In this document: positions 1-8,050 of the stretch, piece after piece
Position numbering within the stretch: position 1 is the stretch's first letter
Layout of the letters: every line of letters begins with the position of its first letter
Origin: Methylobacterium sp.
GTDB taxonomy: Bacteria; Pseudomonadota; Alphaproteobacteria; Rhizobiales; Beijerinckiaceae
DNA length: 64,000 nucleotides
Direction of reading: 5' to 3'
Assembly: GCF_019745455.1 (NCBI RefSeq)
Contig: NZ_JAIETD010000050.1
Span: 100,694 to 164,693 of the forward strand
Translations under genes and position numbers: made by a program
The notes under the pieces: generated by a model
What the model was told of the DNA's origin: nothing
What the model saw: only the letters and a program-made list of their open reading frames with translations
Database searches by the model: none

Positions 1-2
1 AC

Positions 3-83
3 GGCCTCGTCGCCGATATCGAGCTTCGCGCCGCGGTGGAACTGGCGAAGCTGCAGGTGGGGCAGGGGGGCGGACGAGCGTAG
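3..83 (+). CDS. C-terminal tail of an unidentified protein (partial, 5' end outside window)
   Basis: An open frame runs in from the window edge and ends at a TAG at 81-83, giving about 26 residues that begin GLVADIELRAAVELAKLQ and finish in a Gly-rich GQGGGRA tail. The residues look like an amphipathic helix followed by a flexible end, and codon use fits the region. There is too little to assign a family. The next gene starts 184 bases later with no obvious coupling. Confidence 0.45.
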   Translation, partial: GLVADIELRAAVELAKLQVGQGGGRA

Positions 84-266
84 GCTCTTGCGGCTGGCCT
101 GACCTTTCCGCTGACTGAGGCGCGGTCGTCATAGAGGCTTTGACCCTCCTACGTCCGGCCCAGGCCGTTCGTTGGCCGATGCAGGCGTTGACGCCCGGCC
201 CCTGATCTTCGACAAGGCCCGCGATGCGAACCGGCGGCCGACCGTCGCGCCTGCGTTCCGGCCCCG

Positions 267-1640
267 ATGCTCTTCAACTCGTTTCCCTTTCTCCTCGCCT
301 TCCTGCCGGCCGCGCTGATCCTGCACGGGCTCGCCGCCCGTTTCCGGCCGGACTGGCGGCTTCCCGTCCTCCTCGCCCTATCCTTCGTGTTCTACGGCTG
401 GTGGGACGTGCGCTTCGTGCCCCTGCTCGCCGGATCGATCGGGCTGAACTGGTTCGTGGCGTTGCTCTTCCTGAGGAGCGGCGCGGGCTGGCTGATCCCC
501 CTCGCCATCGGCCTCAACCTCGCCGTCCTGGCCCTGTTCAAGTACCTGAATTTCTTTGCCGATCTCGCCAACCTCGTGCCCGGGCTCACCCTGCCGCACG
601 CCGATCTCGTTCTGCCGCTCGGGATCTCGTTCTTTACCTTCCACCATGTCATGTACCTGGTGGATCTGCGTGCCGGCCGGGCACCGCCCTACGACCTCCT
701 GCGCTACGCCCTCTACATCGCGTTCTTCCCGCAGGTGCTGGCCGGCCCGCTCGTGCGCTGGCGCGAGATCATGCACCAGTTCGACGAGGCGCCTTATGCC
801 CGCCCCGATGCGGCCGAGCGCTTCGGGCGCGGCATCCTCCTCCTCTGCGTCGGCCTGTCGAAGAAGGTGTTTCTCGGCGATCCCCTCGGGGCTCTCGTCA
901 ACCCGGTGTTCCAGGCCGCCGCCGCGGGGCAGGTCGTCACCATGGCGGAGGCCTGGCAGGCGGCTTTCGGCTTCACTTTCCAGATCTACTTCGACTTCTC
1001 GGGCTACACCGACATGGCGCTCGGCATCGCCCTGATGCTCGGAATCGTGCTGCCCCAGAACTTCGACGTGCCGTATCGCGCGGCCTCGCTGCAGGATTTC
1101 TGGCGGCGCTGGCACATGACGCTGTCGCGGTTCCTCCGGGACTACCTCTACATCCCGCTCGGCGGCAACCGGCATGGCCTCGCCCTGCAGTTCGGCGCCC
1201 TCTTCGCCACCATGACTCTCGGCGGCCTCTGGCACGGGGCGGGCCTGACCTTCGTCGCATGGGGCGCCGCCCATGGCGCCGGGCTCGGAGCCGGCCTTCT
1301 CTGGCGCCGGGCCGGGCTGCCGATGCCGGCGATCCTCGGCTGGGCGCTCACCTTCGTGTTCGTCGTCCTGACCTGGGTGCTGTTCCGCGCCACCAGCTTC
1401 GAGGCCGCGATCGCGATCTACAAGGGCCTGTTCGGCCTCGCCCCCACCGGGGGAGGATTGCGCTGGCGGACCCTTGCGCTCGCGGCCGCCGCCGCGATGC
1501 TGGGGCCGAGCGCCTGGGTCGCGGTCCAGCGGGTCCAGCCCTCCCGCCTCGCAGCGATCCTGTGCGGCCTCCTGTTCGTCGTCCTCCTCCTCAAGATCGG
1601 GGACGATGCGAACTACGACTTCATCTACTTCCAGTTCTGA
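267..1640 (+). CDS. MBOAT family O-acyltransferase (AlgI/DltB-like)
   Basis: This 457-residue protein is a polytopic membrane-bound O-acyltransferase. The family moves acyl groups, usually acetyl, across or within the inner membrane onto polysaccharides or other polymers. It starts MLFNSFPFLL, a typical AlgI-type beginning, and is dominated by hydrophobic helices. The family signature QDFWRRWHMTLSRFLRDYL lies at about residues 276-294 (His283), and the proposed catalytic His is His323 in GGLWHG. Length is normal for AlgI-like proteins. The SGNH-type partner begins 3 bases after its stop, as in alginate or other exopolysaccharide acetylation pairs. The acceptor polymer cannot be read from the sequence. 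The start at 267 is the first ATG that gives a family-like N-terminus; no strong Shine-Dalgarno is seen. Confidence 0.9.
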   Translation: MLFNSFPFLLAFLPAALILHGLAARFRPDWRLPVLLALSFVFYGWWDVRFVPLLAGSIGLNWFVALLFLRSGAGWLIPLAIGLNLAVLALFKYLNFFADLANLVPGLTLPHADLVLPLGISFFTFHHVMYLVDLRAGRAPPYDLLRYALYIAFFPQVLAGPLVRWREIMHQFDEAPYARPDAAERFGRGILLLCVGLSKKVFLGDPLGALVNPVFQAAAAGQVVTMAEAWQAAFGFTFQIYFDFSGYTDMALGIALMLGIVLPQNFDVPYRAASLQDFWRRWHMTLSRFLRDYLYIPLGGNRHGLALQFGALFATMTLGGLWHGAGLTFVAWGAAHGAGLGAGLLWRRAGLPMPAILGWALTFVFVVLTWVLFRATSFEAAIAIYKGLFGLAPTGGGLRWRTLALAAAAAMLGPSAWVAVQRVQPSRLAAILCGLLFVVLLLKIGDDANYDFIYFQF

Positions 1641-1643
1641 CCG

Positions 1644-2639
1644 ATGGGGCAGGGCTGGCGCGCATTCTCGATCTCATTCGGCGCCGCCGCGGCGGCGATC
1701 CTCGCCGGCTACGTTGCCCTCGCCTACCTCGTCGATCCCTACGATACCGGGCGCTCGCCCATTGGCTGGAAAACGGGCGTGCGGCCGCAGGGGCCGCGTA
1801 CGGCGGTGGCGAGCCGGGGGCGCGACCCGGCCTTCGACGGCGCGATCATCGGCAACTCGCACATTCAGCTCGTCTCGCCCGAGCGCCTCGCCGAGAAGGC
1901 CCGCATCCCGTTCGTGCAGCTCTCGGTGCCCGCGACGAGCCCGGCCGAGCACTTCGCGATCCTTGGCTGGTACCTGCGTCATCACGCCGATCCCAAGGCG
2001 ATCGTCATCGCCCCGGACGAGTACTGGTGCACCGACGATCCCGCCCTGCCGAACCCGAAATCCTTTCCGTTCTGGCTCCTGGCGGACTCGACGCCGGCCT
2101 ACCTGCGCGGGCTGATGCGGTTCTCGGCCGCGCAGGAGGTGGTCAACCGCCTCGGCCGGGCCTCACGCCGCAACCCCTCCCGCGCGCGGCCGGATGGCTG
2201 GTCGGATTACGAGCCCACCTATCTCGGCCTTGCGGCGAACGATCCGCGGGGCGCGGCGCAGCAGGCAGCCCAGCGAGACACGCCCGCGCCGGACGGACCC
2301 GATCCGGGCCGTGGCGGCCCCCGGTTTCCCGCCGCCGACCGGTTCGCCGACATCGCCGCGCGCCTGCCCGCGACCACCGCCCTCGTCGTGGTGTTTCCGC
2401 CGATCTCGCCTGCTACCCTGCCGCGGCCCGGCACCGTGCGGGAGGCAGCCGAGACTGCCTGCAAGGACGCTGTCGCGGCGGCGGCCCGTCGGCATCCCCG
2501 CACCGCCGTCCTCGATTGGCGGACCCGCCGGCCGGACCTCGCCGATCCCAGCCTTTTCTTCGACCAGGGGCATTACCGCCGGCCCGTCGCCGACTCGCTC
2601 GCCGATGGGATTGCCGCTGCGCTGGAGACCCTTCGGTGA
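1644..2639 (+). CDS. SGNH-type hydrolase/acyltransferase partner of the MBOAT protein
   Basis: A 331-residue protein with one N-terminal membrane segment (about residues 8-30) and a presumably periplasmic domain. The motif IIGNSHIQ at about residues 68-75 contains the likely nucleophile Ser72, and DQGHY near the C-terminus supplies Asp307 and His310 in the DxxH arrangement of SGNH/GDSL enzymes. By analogy with AlgJ/AlgX and PatB it would complete transfer of the acyl group to an extracytoplasmic glycan. It starts 3 bases after the MBOAT stop, so the two are almost certainly co-transcribed. The pair assignment is firm from context; the substrate is unknown. Confidence 0.75.
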   Translation: MGQGWRAFSISFGAAAAAILAGYVALAYLVDPYDTGRSPIGWKTGVRPQGPRTAVASRGRDPAFDGAIIGNSHIQLVSPERLAEKARIPFVQLSVPATSPAEHFAILGWYLRHHADPKAIVIAPDEYWCTDDPALPNPKSFPFWLLADSTPAYLRGLMRFSAAQEVVNRLGRASRRNPSRARPDGWSDYEPTYLGLAANDPRGAAQQAAQRDTPAPDGPDPGRGGPRFPAADRFADIAARLPATTALVVVFPPISPATLPRPGTVREAAETACKDAVAAAARRHPRTAVLDWRTRRPDLADPSLFFDQGHYRRPVADSLADGIAAALETLR

Positions 2640-2872
2640 TCCTGGCCTGCTGGACGATGAAATCCGGGCGTACACTTTCGTACGGATCTCGACAATTGTA
2701 GAGCCAGCACCCGGCGACCATCAGTCGTTGCGTGTTTACCGCAGCTTGACGCGTTCCGCGCGACCCTTGGTCCCGAACAGCCAGGGTGCGTTGTGGTCAA
2801 GGCGAGGCTCGACTATAGGCTCGCCAAACATCGCCGCAGACCGGCCGCGACCGTAGGGCGAAGGGTGTCAGG

Positions 2873-3292
2873 ATGGCCAAGGTCACGATCGAGGACGGAT
2901 ACGTACCCACTGACAGCGAGCCGTTCATGAACGAGCGGCAGCGCGAGTACTTCCGCCGCAAGCTCCTCGGCTGGAAAAGCGACATCATGCGCGAGGCGCA
3001 GGACACGCTGGTCGCGCTTCAGAGCGAGAACGAGAACCATCCCGACATCGCCGACCGTGCCTCGTCCGAGACCGATCGGGCGATCGAACTCCGGGCCCGC
3101 GACCGCCAGCGCAAGCTCACCGGCAAGATCGACGCCGCCCTCGCGCGGATCGAGGACGGCACCTACGGCTATTGCGAAGAGACCGGCGAGCCGATCTCGC
3201 TCAAACGCCTCGACGCAAGGCCGATCGCCACACTGTCCCTCGAGGCGCAGGAGCGACACGAGCGCCGCGAGCGGGTCTATCGCGACGATTGA
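2873..3292 (+). CDS. dksA: DksA-type RNA polymerase-binding transcription factor with degenerate zinc site
   Basis: A 139-residue DksA/TraR protein that enters the RNA polymerase secondary channel and, with ppGpp, adjusts transcription of rRNA and amino-acid genes. The coiled coil spans about residues 25-95, and the tip has the functional DxxDxA motif (Asp58, Asp61, Ala63). The globular domain keeps the family pattern GTYGYCEETGEPI but only one of the four zinc cysteines: Cys101 is present, while the other three positions are Thr104, Ser122 and Ala125. Such cysteine-poor DksA proteins are known in alphaproteobacteria and some pseudomonads. It is a single-gene unit preceded by about 230 bases in which no gene was found. 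Confidence 0.93.
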   Translation: MAKVTIEDGYVPTDSEPFMNERQREYFRRKLLGWKSDIMREAQDTLVALQSENENHPDIADRASSETDRAIELRARDRQRKLTGKIDAALARIEDGTYGYCEETGEPISLKRLDARPIATLSLEAQERHERRERVYRDD

Positions 3293-3478
3293 GCCTACCC
3301 GCCTCTCGCAAGGGCGAAGTCAAGCAATTTCCTCAACGGGTCCAGCGCGATCATTGATCTTTCGCGCAGGTCTCGCGCGATCACTTGCCAAGACAACCCT
3401 CGAGCGCGAGCTTGGCCAAAGGAACCTTGCCGGTCCGCCAAGTCTTCCTGATGGAAACTCTCCATCAAGGAAACAAGC

Positions 3479-3655
3479 ATGGACAACGAAGTTCTGATTC
3501 TCGTCCTGGCGCTGGCGACGCTCGGCATCGTCATCGGCGTGGCCCTCTGGAGCCGTGCCAGGGTCGCCGCCGCCAAGAACGATCCGCAGCGCTCCGCCTT
3601 CACCGAGCATCACGGCGGCGCGCCCCGGCCGAACCGGCCCGGCACCGAGCACTAA
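3479..3655 (+). CDS. small single-pass membrane protein, unknown function
   Basis: A 58-residue ORF starts at an ATG preceded by AAGGAAAC, a good Shine-Dalgarno at normal spacing. After MDNE comes a hydrophobic segment at residues 5-24 (VLILVLALATLGIVIGVALW), then a basic stretch and a polar, Pro/Gly/His-rich tail. It looks like a one-helix inner-membrane protein with the tail in the cytoplasm. No family is recognised. It lies between dksA and the convergent flgH, and a strong hairpin follows directly. Confidence 0.6.
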   Translation: MDNEVLILVLALATLGIVIGVALWSRARVAAAKNDPQRSAFTEHHGGAPRPNRPGTEH

Positions 3656-3671
3656 GCGGCTCGCGAAGATC

Positions 3672-3700
3672 GGCACCGGACGGCAAGTGAGTCCGGTGCC
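3672..3700. terminator. hairpin between convergent genes, probable bidirectional terminator
   Basis: A perfect 10-bp inverted repeat (GGCACCGGAC / GTCCGGTGCC) with a 9-base loop sits between the stop of the small membrane protein and the stop of flgH. No T-tract follows on either strand, so an intrinsic terminator is likely but not certain. Confidence 0.5.
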
Positions 3701-3762
3701 TCCCATCGCCGATGGTCCACCGGAACTCGGCCGTAACGAACGTTCCCGCGTCGTCCTTCGCC

Positions 3763-4512
3763 CTAGAACGGCAGAAGAACGTCGACGAGCTGCTGGCCGT
3801 AGCGCGGCTGTTGCACATCGGTGATCTGGCCGCGCCCGCCATAGGCGATGCGGGCCTGGGCGATCTTGGTCGATTCGATGGTGTTGTCCGACTCGATGTC
3901 CTCGGGACGGACGACACCCGCCACGATGAGTTCCCGGACCTCGAAGTTGATCCGGATTTCCTGCTTGCCCTCGACCACGAGGTTTCCGTTCGGAAGGATC
4001 TGGGTGACGATGGCGGCGACGCTCGTGGTCACCGTCTCGTTGCGCTGAACCGAGCCGGTGCCTTCGCTCGACGTGTCCGAGGTCCCCTTGATCAGCGACG
4101 CCGGATCGACGCCAGCGGCCAGGATCGCCTTGTTGGTCTCCAACCCGAAAGCATTCGGGAGCCCGAGATTCTCCGCATTGGTGCGCGAGCGCTTGGTTTC
4201 GTTGTTGAGATTGGCCCTGTCCGTGACGTTGACCTTGACGGTCACGAGATCGCCGATTCGGGCGGCGCGCTGATCCTTGAAGAAGGCACGCGAGCCGGTG
4301 CGCCAGAGCGAATTCGGCGCGTAGGAGACCGGCTGGATGTCGGGCATCGGCAGCCGCACCGGCTTGTATCCGGGCTGGGCGGTCGGGTCCTCGATCGCCG
4401 AGAGGGCAGGCGTCGCACCGATCTGCGAGAGGCGATCGACGGTATTGCAAGCACCGAGACCGAGGCAGACGACCAGGGTCGCGGCGAGACGGTGCGGGAG
4501 GGAAGCGTTCAT
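3763..4512 (-). CDS. flgH: flagellar L-ring protein FlgH (outer-membrane lipoprotein)
   Basis: A 249-residue FlgH, which assembles into the L-ring around the flagellar rod in the outer membrane. The N-terminus is a lipoprotein signal peptide ending in LGAC, with the lipidated Cys at residue 22. The family features SLWRTGSRAFFKDQRA and RIGDLVTVKV follow at about residues 93-120, and the C-terminus ends in the hydrophobic VDVLLPF. Length matches the family. It is the last gene of the leftward unit flgF-flgG-flgA-flgH and starts 32 bases after the flgA stop. Confidence 0.96.
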   Translation of the reverse strand: MNASLPHRLAATLVVCLGLGACNTVDRLSQIGATPALSAIEDPTAQPGYKPVRLPMPDIQPVSYAPNSLWRTGSRAFFKDQRAARIGDLVTVKVNVTDRANLNNETKRSRTNAENLGLPNAFGLETNKAILAAGVDPASLIKGTSDTSSEGTGSVQRNETVTTSVAAIVTQILPNGNLVVEGKQEIRINFEVRELIVAGVVRPEDIESDNTIESTKIAQARIAYGGRGQITDVQQPRYGQQLVDVLLPF

Positions 4513-4544
4513 CGGGATACCGAATGCTGTCGTGATGAGGCGGC

Positions 4545-5588
4545 TCAGCGGGCGAGCGCGGCGGATTCGAGGGTCGCCTGGCGCGCCGGTGCCGCCGGGC
4601 CGACGGAAACCCGTCCGGGGCCGATCACGGTACCGGTGATCACCTTCTTGGAGATCGGATTGGTCACGCTGACGATCGCGCCGACACGGCCGCTCTCATT
4701 GGCGATGCCACGCAGAGACAGATTGAGGCCGGGAGAATCGAAGACCATGGTCACGGCCTCCCCGCGGCTCACGAGATCCGGCGGCGCGACGTCGCCCGAA
4801 CGCAGGACCGATCCGGCGCTCAAGGTGCGCTGCGCGACCTGCCCGACGAGAGAAGCGCTGTTCGACTGGGCGTCCGCCGGGCTCGCCTCGCGCAGGCGCC
4901 GCTCGGTCGTCAGGTCGGCGGCCACGAGGGCCTCGCCGCGGTTGAGGGCACGGCCGAGGACCACGACCTCGCGGATCTCGACGACTTGTCCGGTCACGCG
5001 CAGCGAAGCCTGACGATCGCCCAGCGTGACGAGGGCGGCGACCCGCTTCGATCTCGCGTCGTAGGTGACATCGACGGCATTCGCCGGCCCATCGAGGTCG
5101 ACCGGAGCGAGTAGCGTCGGGGACTCGTCGTCGAGCCGCAGGGCGAGGTTGCGCCCGTCGAGACCGTAGCTCGCCTCGAGCGTGCGCTTGACCGCGGCCT
5201 CGATCTCGGCCGCACCGACCCGGCGTGCGGCGCGCATGATCGCCACCTGGGAACGTCCGCCCGTTTCGACGTCGCCGAGGCCGAGGCGCGCAACGGCCTC
5301 GACGATGCGACGGGCCTGGATCGTGCCGGACGCGCCGAGGGCGGGCGAGCGAAACAGAGCCTGGCGCGCCACGTCGGCAGCGGCCCCTTCGATGAGATCG
5401 CCGAGGGTGAGCACATCGCCACGGGCGGTGACGTCGCCGCGGAGCCGAAGCCGCGTCGGCTCGGCGAGCACCGGCAGGGTCAGGATGCCGAGGACGGCGA
5501 GGGCCAGCAGGGTGCGGATGATGGCACCGGCGCTCAGCGGAGCGACGCGGGGCCGAGCGACGTGGTGGACCGGCTTGAGCACGTACAT
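4545..5588 (-). CDS. flgA: flagellar P-ring assembly chaperone FlgA
   Basis: A 347-residue periplasmic FlgA, the chaperone needed to polymerise the FlgI P-ring. It has a long N-terminal region with a hydrophobic signal segment at about residues 25-42 and mature sequence from LAEPTRLRLRG. The C-terminal half holds the SAF-like module (VVLGRALNRGEALVAADL) and the conserved end QRTLSAGSVLRSGDV and ITGTVIGPGRVSV. The protein is longer than enterobacterial FlgA (about 220 residues), which is usual in alphaproteobacteria. It lies between flgG and flgH in one leftward operon, 23 bases after flgG. Confidence 0.92.
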   Translation of the reverse strand: MYVLKPVHHVARPRVAPLSAGAIIRTLLALAVLGILTLPVLAEPTRLRLRGDVTARGDVLTLGDLIEGAAADVARQALFRSPALGASGTIQARRIVEAVARLGLGDVETGGRSQVAIMRAARRVGAAEIEAAVKRTLEASYGLDGRNLALRLDDESPTLLAPVDLDGPANAVDVTYDARSKRVAALVTLGDRQASLRVTGQVVEIREVVVLGRALNRGEALVAADLTTERRLREASPADAQSNSASLVGQVAQRTLSAGSVLRSGDVAPPDLVSRGEAVTMVFDSPGLNLSLRGIANESGRVGAIVSVTNPISKKVITGTVIGPGRVSVGPAAPARQATLESAALAR

Positions 5589-5611
5589 GGGAGAGGCCCT
5601 CAGGCGATCGA

Positions 5612-6403
5612 TCAGCTGCGGAACATCTGCGAGGTGGTGGAGAGCATCTGGTCGGCGGCGGTGACGACCTTCGAGTTCATCTCGTAGGCGCGCTGCGCCG
5701 CGATCAGCGACGAGATCTCGGTGACGGCGTTGACGTTCGCCTCTTCGAGGTAGCTCTGCTGCAGATTGCCAAAGCCCTCGGAGCCAGGATTGGCCGTGAT
5801 GGCCGGGCCGGAGGCCGCACTCTCGATGAAGAGGTTGTCGCCGATCGACTCGAGGCCGACCTTGTTGACGAAGCGCGAGAGCTGGAACTGGCCGAGCGCC
5901 TGCGGCGCGGTCTGACCCGGCACGGTTGCCTGAACGGCGCCCTGAGCGCTGATCGTCACGCTGGTGGCATTGTTCGGCACCGTGATGCCGGGATCGACGA
6001 GGTAGCCGTCGCGGGTGACGAGCTGGCCCTGCGCCGAAAGGTCGAACGAGCCATCGCGGCTGTAGGCGGTGCGTCCGTCCGGCATGGTGACCCGGAAGTA
6101 ACCCTCGCCGCGGATGGCGACGTCGTATTCCTTCTCGGTGCTCGACAGGGTGCCCTGCGACATCACACGGGCGGTCGAGGTGGTCTTCACGCCCGAGCCG
6201 ATCGCGAGACCGGCGGGGAGCTGGGTGTTCTGGTCCGAGGTCGAGGAGCCGGCGCGGCGCAGGTTCTGGTAGAGCAGGTCCTGGAAATGCGGCTGCTGGC
6301 GCTTGTAGCCGGTGGTGCGCAGGTTCGCGATGTTGTTGGAGATGACCTGGACGTTGAGTTCCTGGGCCGCCATGCCGGTGGCGGCAGCGTAGAGGGCGCG
6401 CAT
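5612..6403 (-). CDS. flgG: flagellar distal rod protein FlgG
   Basis: A 263-residue FlgG that builds the distal part of the flagellar rod. It has the rod/hook N-terminal signature (MRALYAAATGM, NNIANLRTTGYKR) and the C-terminal helical end ALIAAQRAYEMNSKVV with VTAADQMLSTTSQMFR. These coiled-coil ends pack in the core of the axial structure. Length is standard. The start lies 12 bases downstream of the flgF stop, indicating co-transcription. Confidence 0.97.
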   Translation of the reverse strand: MRALYAAATGMAAQELNVQVISNNIANLRTTGYKRQQPHFQDLLYQNLRRAGSSTSDQNTQLPAGLAIGSGVKTTSTARVMSQGTLSSTEKEYDVAIRGEGYFRVTMPDGRTAYSRDGSFDLSAQGQLVTRDGYLVDPGITVPNNATSVTISAQGAVQATVPGQTAPQALGQFQLSRFVNKVGLESIGDNLFIESAASGPAITANPGSEGFGNLQQSYLEEANVNAVTEISSLIAAQRAYEMNSKVVTAADQMLSTTSQMFRS

Positions 6404-6415
6404 GCTGGCGGTTCC

Positions 6416-7156
6416 TTATGCGACGTCGGCGAGGCGGCGGATCGCCGTGCCGCGCAGGTCGTCGAGGCGCGAGATGATGCTCGAGACCATCGTGTAGGTG
6501 CGGTTCACGTCCATCAGCCTGGTCATCTCGACGACCGACTTGACGTTCGACCGTTCGAGAGCGCCGGATTCGACGCGGCCCGCGAGGCCTGCGGGCTGCG
6601 GCGCGGCATCCGAGGCGTAGAGGTTGGCACCCTCGTTCCGGAGGGCCTGCGGGTTCGCGAAGGTGACGAGGCGGACGCGGCCGCGAACGCCGAGATTGGT
6701 GGAGACCGTCCCGTCCGGACCGATCGAGAGGCCGGTCTCCTGCGGGCCGATCTGGATCGGGCCGCCATCCCCCTGCACCGGGTAGCCGTCGCTCGTGACG
6801 ATCGTGCCCTGCGCGTTAATCTCGAAGGCGCCGTTGCGAGTGAATCTGTCGCCGCCCGGGGTCTGAACCACGAGGAAGGACTCGCCGCGCACCGCGACGT
6901 GAAGCGGGTTGCCGGTCTGCTCGATCGGGCCCTGGCCGAGGTCGAGGGCGGTACCCTGGTCGATGACGTAGGACAGGCGCCGGTCCGGCCGCTGGAACGA
7001 ATCCGCGCTCGCCACCGGCATCAGATATTCCTGGAAGCGGCTGTTGCGGCTCTTGAAGCCGGTGGTGGAGACGTTCGCCATGTTGTTGGCGATCACCTCG
7101 AGTTCGCGCTGAAGCGCGACCTGCGAGGAGACTCCGACGAAAAGGGCGTTTTGCAT
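6416..7156 (-). CDS. flgF: flagellar proximal rod protein FlgF
   Basis: A 246-residue rod protein that assembles below FlgG. The ATG at 7156 gives the family start MQNALFVGVSSQVALQREL followed by ANNMANVSTTGFKS. The open frame extends far upstream, but the extra residues have no rod-protein character. The C-terminal helix contains SVVEMTRLMDVNRTYTM. It is the first gene of the leftward operon flgF-flgG-flgA-flgH. Its 295-base upstream region is shared with fliL and carries a CtrA-type site 174 bases away. Confidence 0.93.
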   Translation of the reverse strand: MQNALFVGVSSQVALQRELEVIANNMANVSTTGFKSRNSRFQEYLMPVASADSFQRPDRRLSYVIDQGTALDLGQGPIEQTGNPLHVAVRGESFLVVQTPGGDRFTRNGAFEINAQGTIVTSDGYPVQGDGGPIQIGPQETGLSIGPDGTVSTNLGVRGRVRLVTFANPQALRNEGANLYASDAAPQPAGLAGRVESGALERSNVKSVVEMTRLMDVNRTYTMVSSIISRLDDLRGTAIRRLADVA

Positions 7157-7329
7157 CGCTCGGCCAAGCCTCTGCGCATCCGTGACGAGGGTATGGTCAG
7201 CATGGCCCGTGCCAGACGACGAAACTCGATAATAGTAAACCGAACCAATAGCTTGCGTCTGTTCGTCGATGCGCGCGGCCGCCTCTCTTCGATGCCGGCG
7301 GCAACTCCGACCCGGCAGCTTTTGCCGCC

Positions 7330-7344
7330 TTAACGGCACGTTAA
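7330..7344 (+). promoter_or_regulatory. predicted CtrA box (TTAA-N7-TTAA) in the flgF/fliL divergent region
   Basis: The sequence TTAACGGCACGTTAA, followed by CC, is a perfect match to the CtrA consensus TTAA-N7-TTAA. It lies 108 bases before the fliL start and 174 bases before the flgF start. CtrA is the established master regulator of flagellar genes in many alphaproteobacteria. Binding here is inferred from sequence. Confidence 0.7.
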
Positions 7345-7451
7345 CCGTCTTTGGCGGATATCTCGGGTCAGGGCTCGATCCGGGCGATCCTGCCCGCACC
7401 GGGCCGCACGACATCGTCCATGCCGCTCGTCATCGCCGGGGACGCATTCAG

Positions 7452-7955
7452 ATGGCCAAGAAGCCCAAGAAGGCCCCCGAGGCCGAAGGCGAGGAAGGTG
7501 AAGCCCCCGCGGGCTCGAAGAAGAAGCTCATCATGATCGCGGTGGCGGGGCTGCTGCTGGCCGGCGGCGGTGGCGGCTACTTCCTGATGAAGAAGAAGCC
7601 TGCGGGCGACGGTCACGGAGACCCGGCCGCGATGGTGAAGATGCCGGTGGTCTTCCTCGACGTGCGAGAGATGCTGGTCAACCTCAGCGCCGAGCCCGGC
7701 CAGGACAAATCCAAATACGCCAAGCTCAAGATCGCCCTCGAACTCAAGGACGCGAAGGTCGAGAGCGAGGTCAAGCCGCTGATGCCGCGCATCGAAGACA
7801 CCTTCCAGGTCTACCTGCGAGAGCTGCGCGCCAGCGATCTCGCCGGCTCGATCGGGATCTATCGCCTGCGCGAGGAGCTGCTTCGCCGCGTCAACGTGGC
7901 GATCCATCCTGCCCGCGCCGAGGCGGTCCTGTTCAAGGAAGTCATCGTCCAGTGA
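7452..7955 (+). CDS. fliL: flagellar basal body-associated protein FliL
   Basis: A 167-residue FliL, which surrounds the stator at the flagellar base and supports torque or swarming. The cytoplasmic N-terminus is Lys/Glu-rich (MAKKPKKAPEAEGE), one membrane helix lies at about residues 28-46 (Gly-rich at its end), and the periplasmic domain ends with the typical LRRVNVAIHPARAEAVLFKEVIVQ-type C-terminus. An in-frame extension upstream to 7269 reads into the promoter region and lacks family character, so the ATG at 7452 is preferred. It heads a rightward operon with fliM. Confidence 0.93.
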   Translation: MAKKPKKAPEAEGEEGEAPAGSKKKLIMIAVAGLLLAGGGGGYFLMKKKPAGDGHGDPAAMVKMPVVFLDVREMLVNLSAEPGQDKSKYAKLKIALELKDAKVESEVKPLMPRIEDTFQVYLRELRASDLAGSIGIYRLREELLRRVNVAIHPARAEAVLFKEVIVQ

Positions 7956-8050
7956 GCCTAAGCGCCGGTCGCCTTGCTCGTCCCCAAAGATCGCCGGACC
8001 GCTCTTTTCCATCCCGCTGACCTGACGCCCGCAGAGACCTTCGAGACATC

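Noticed and set aside
224..2701. 825-codon + strand ORF spanning the MBOAT and SGNH genes
   Set aside because: An Arg/Pro/Ala-rich shadow frame; the overlapping frames carry clear family motifs.
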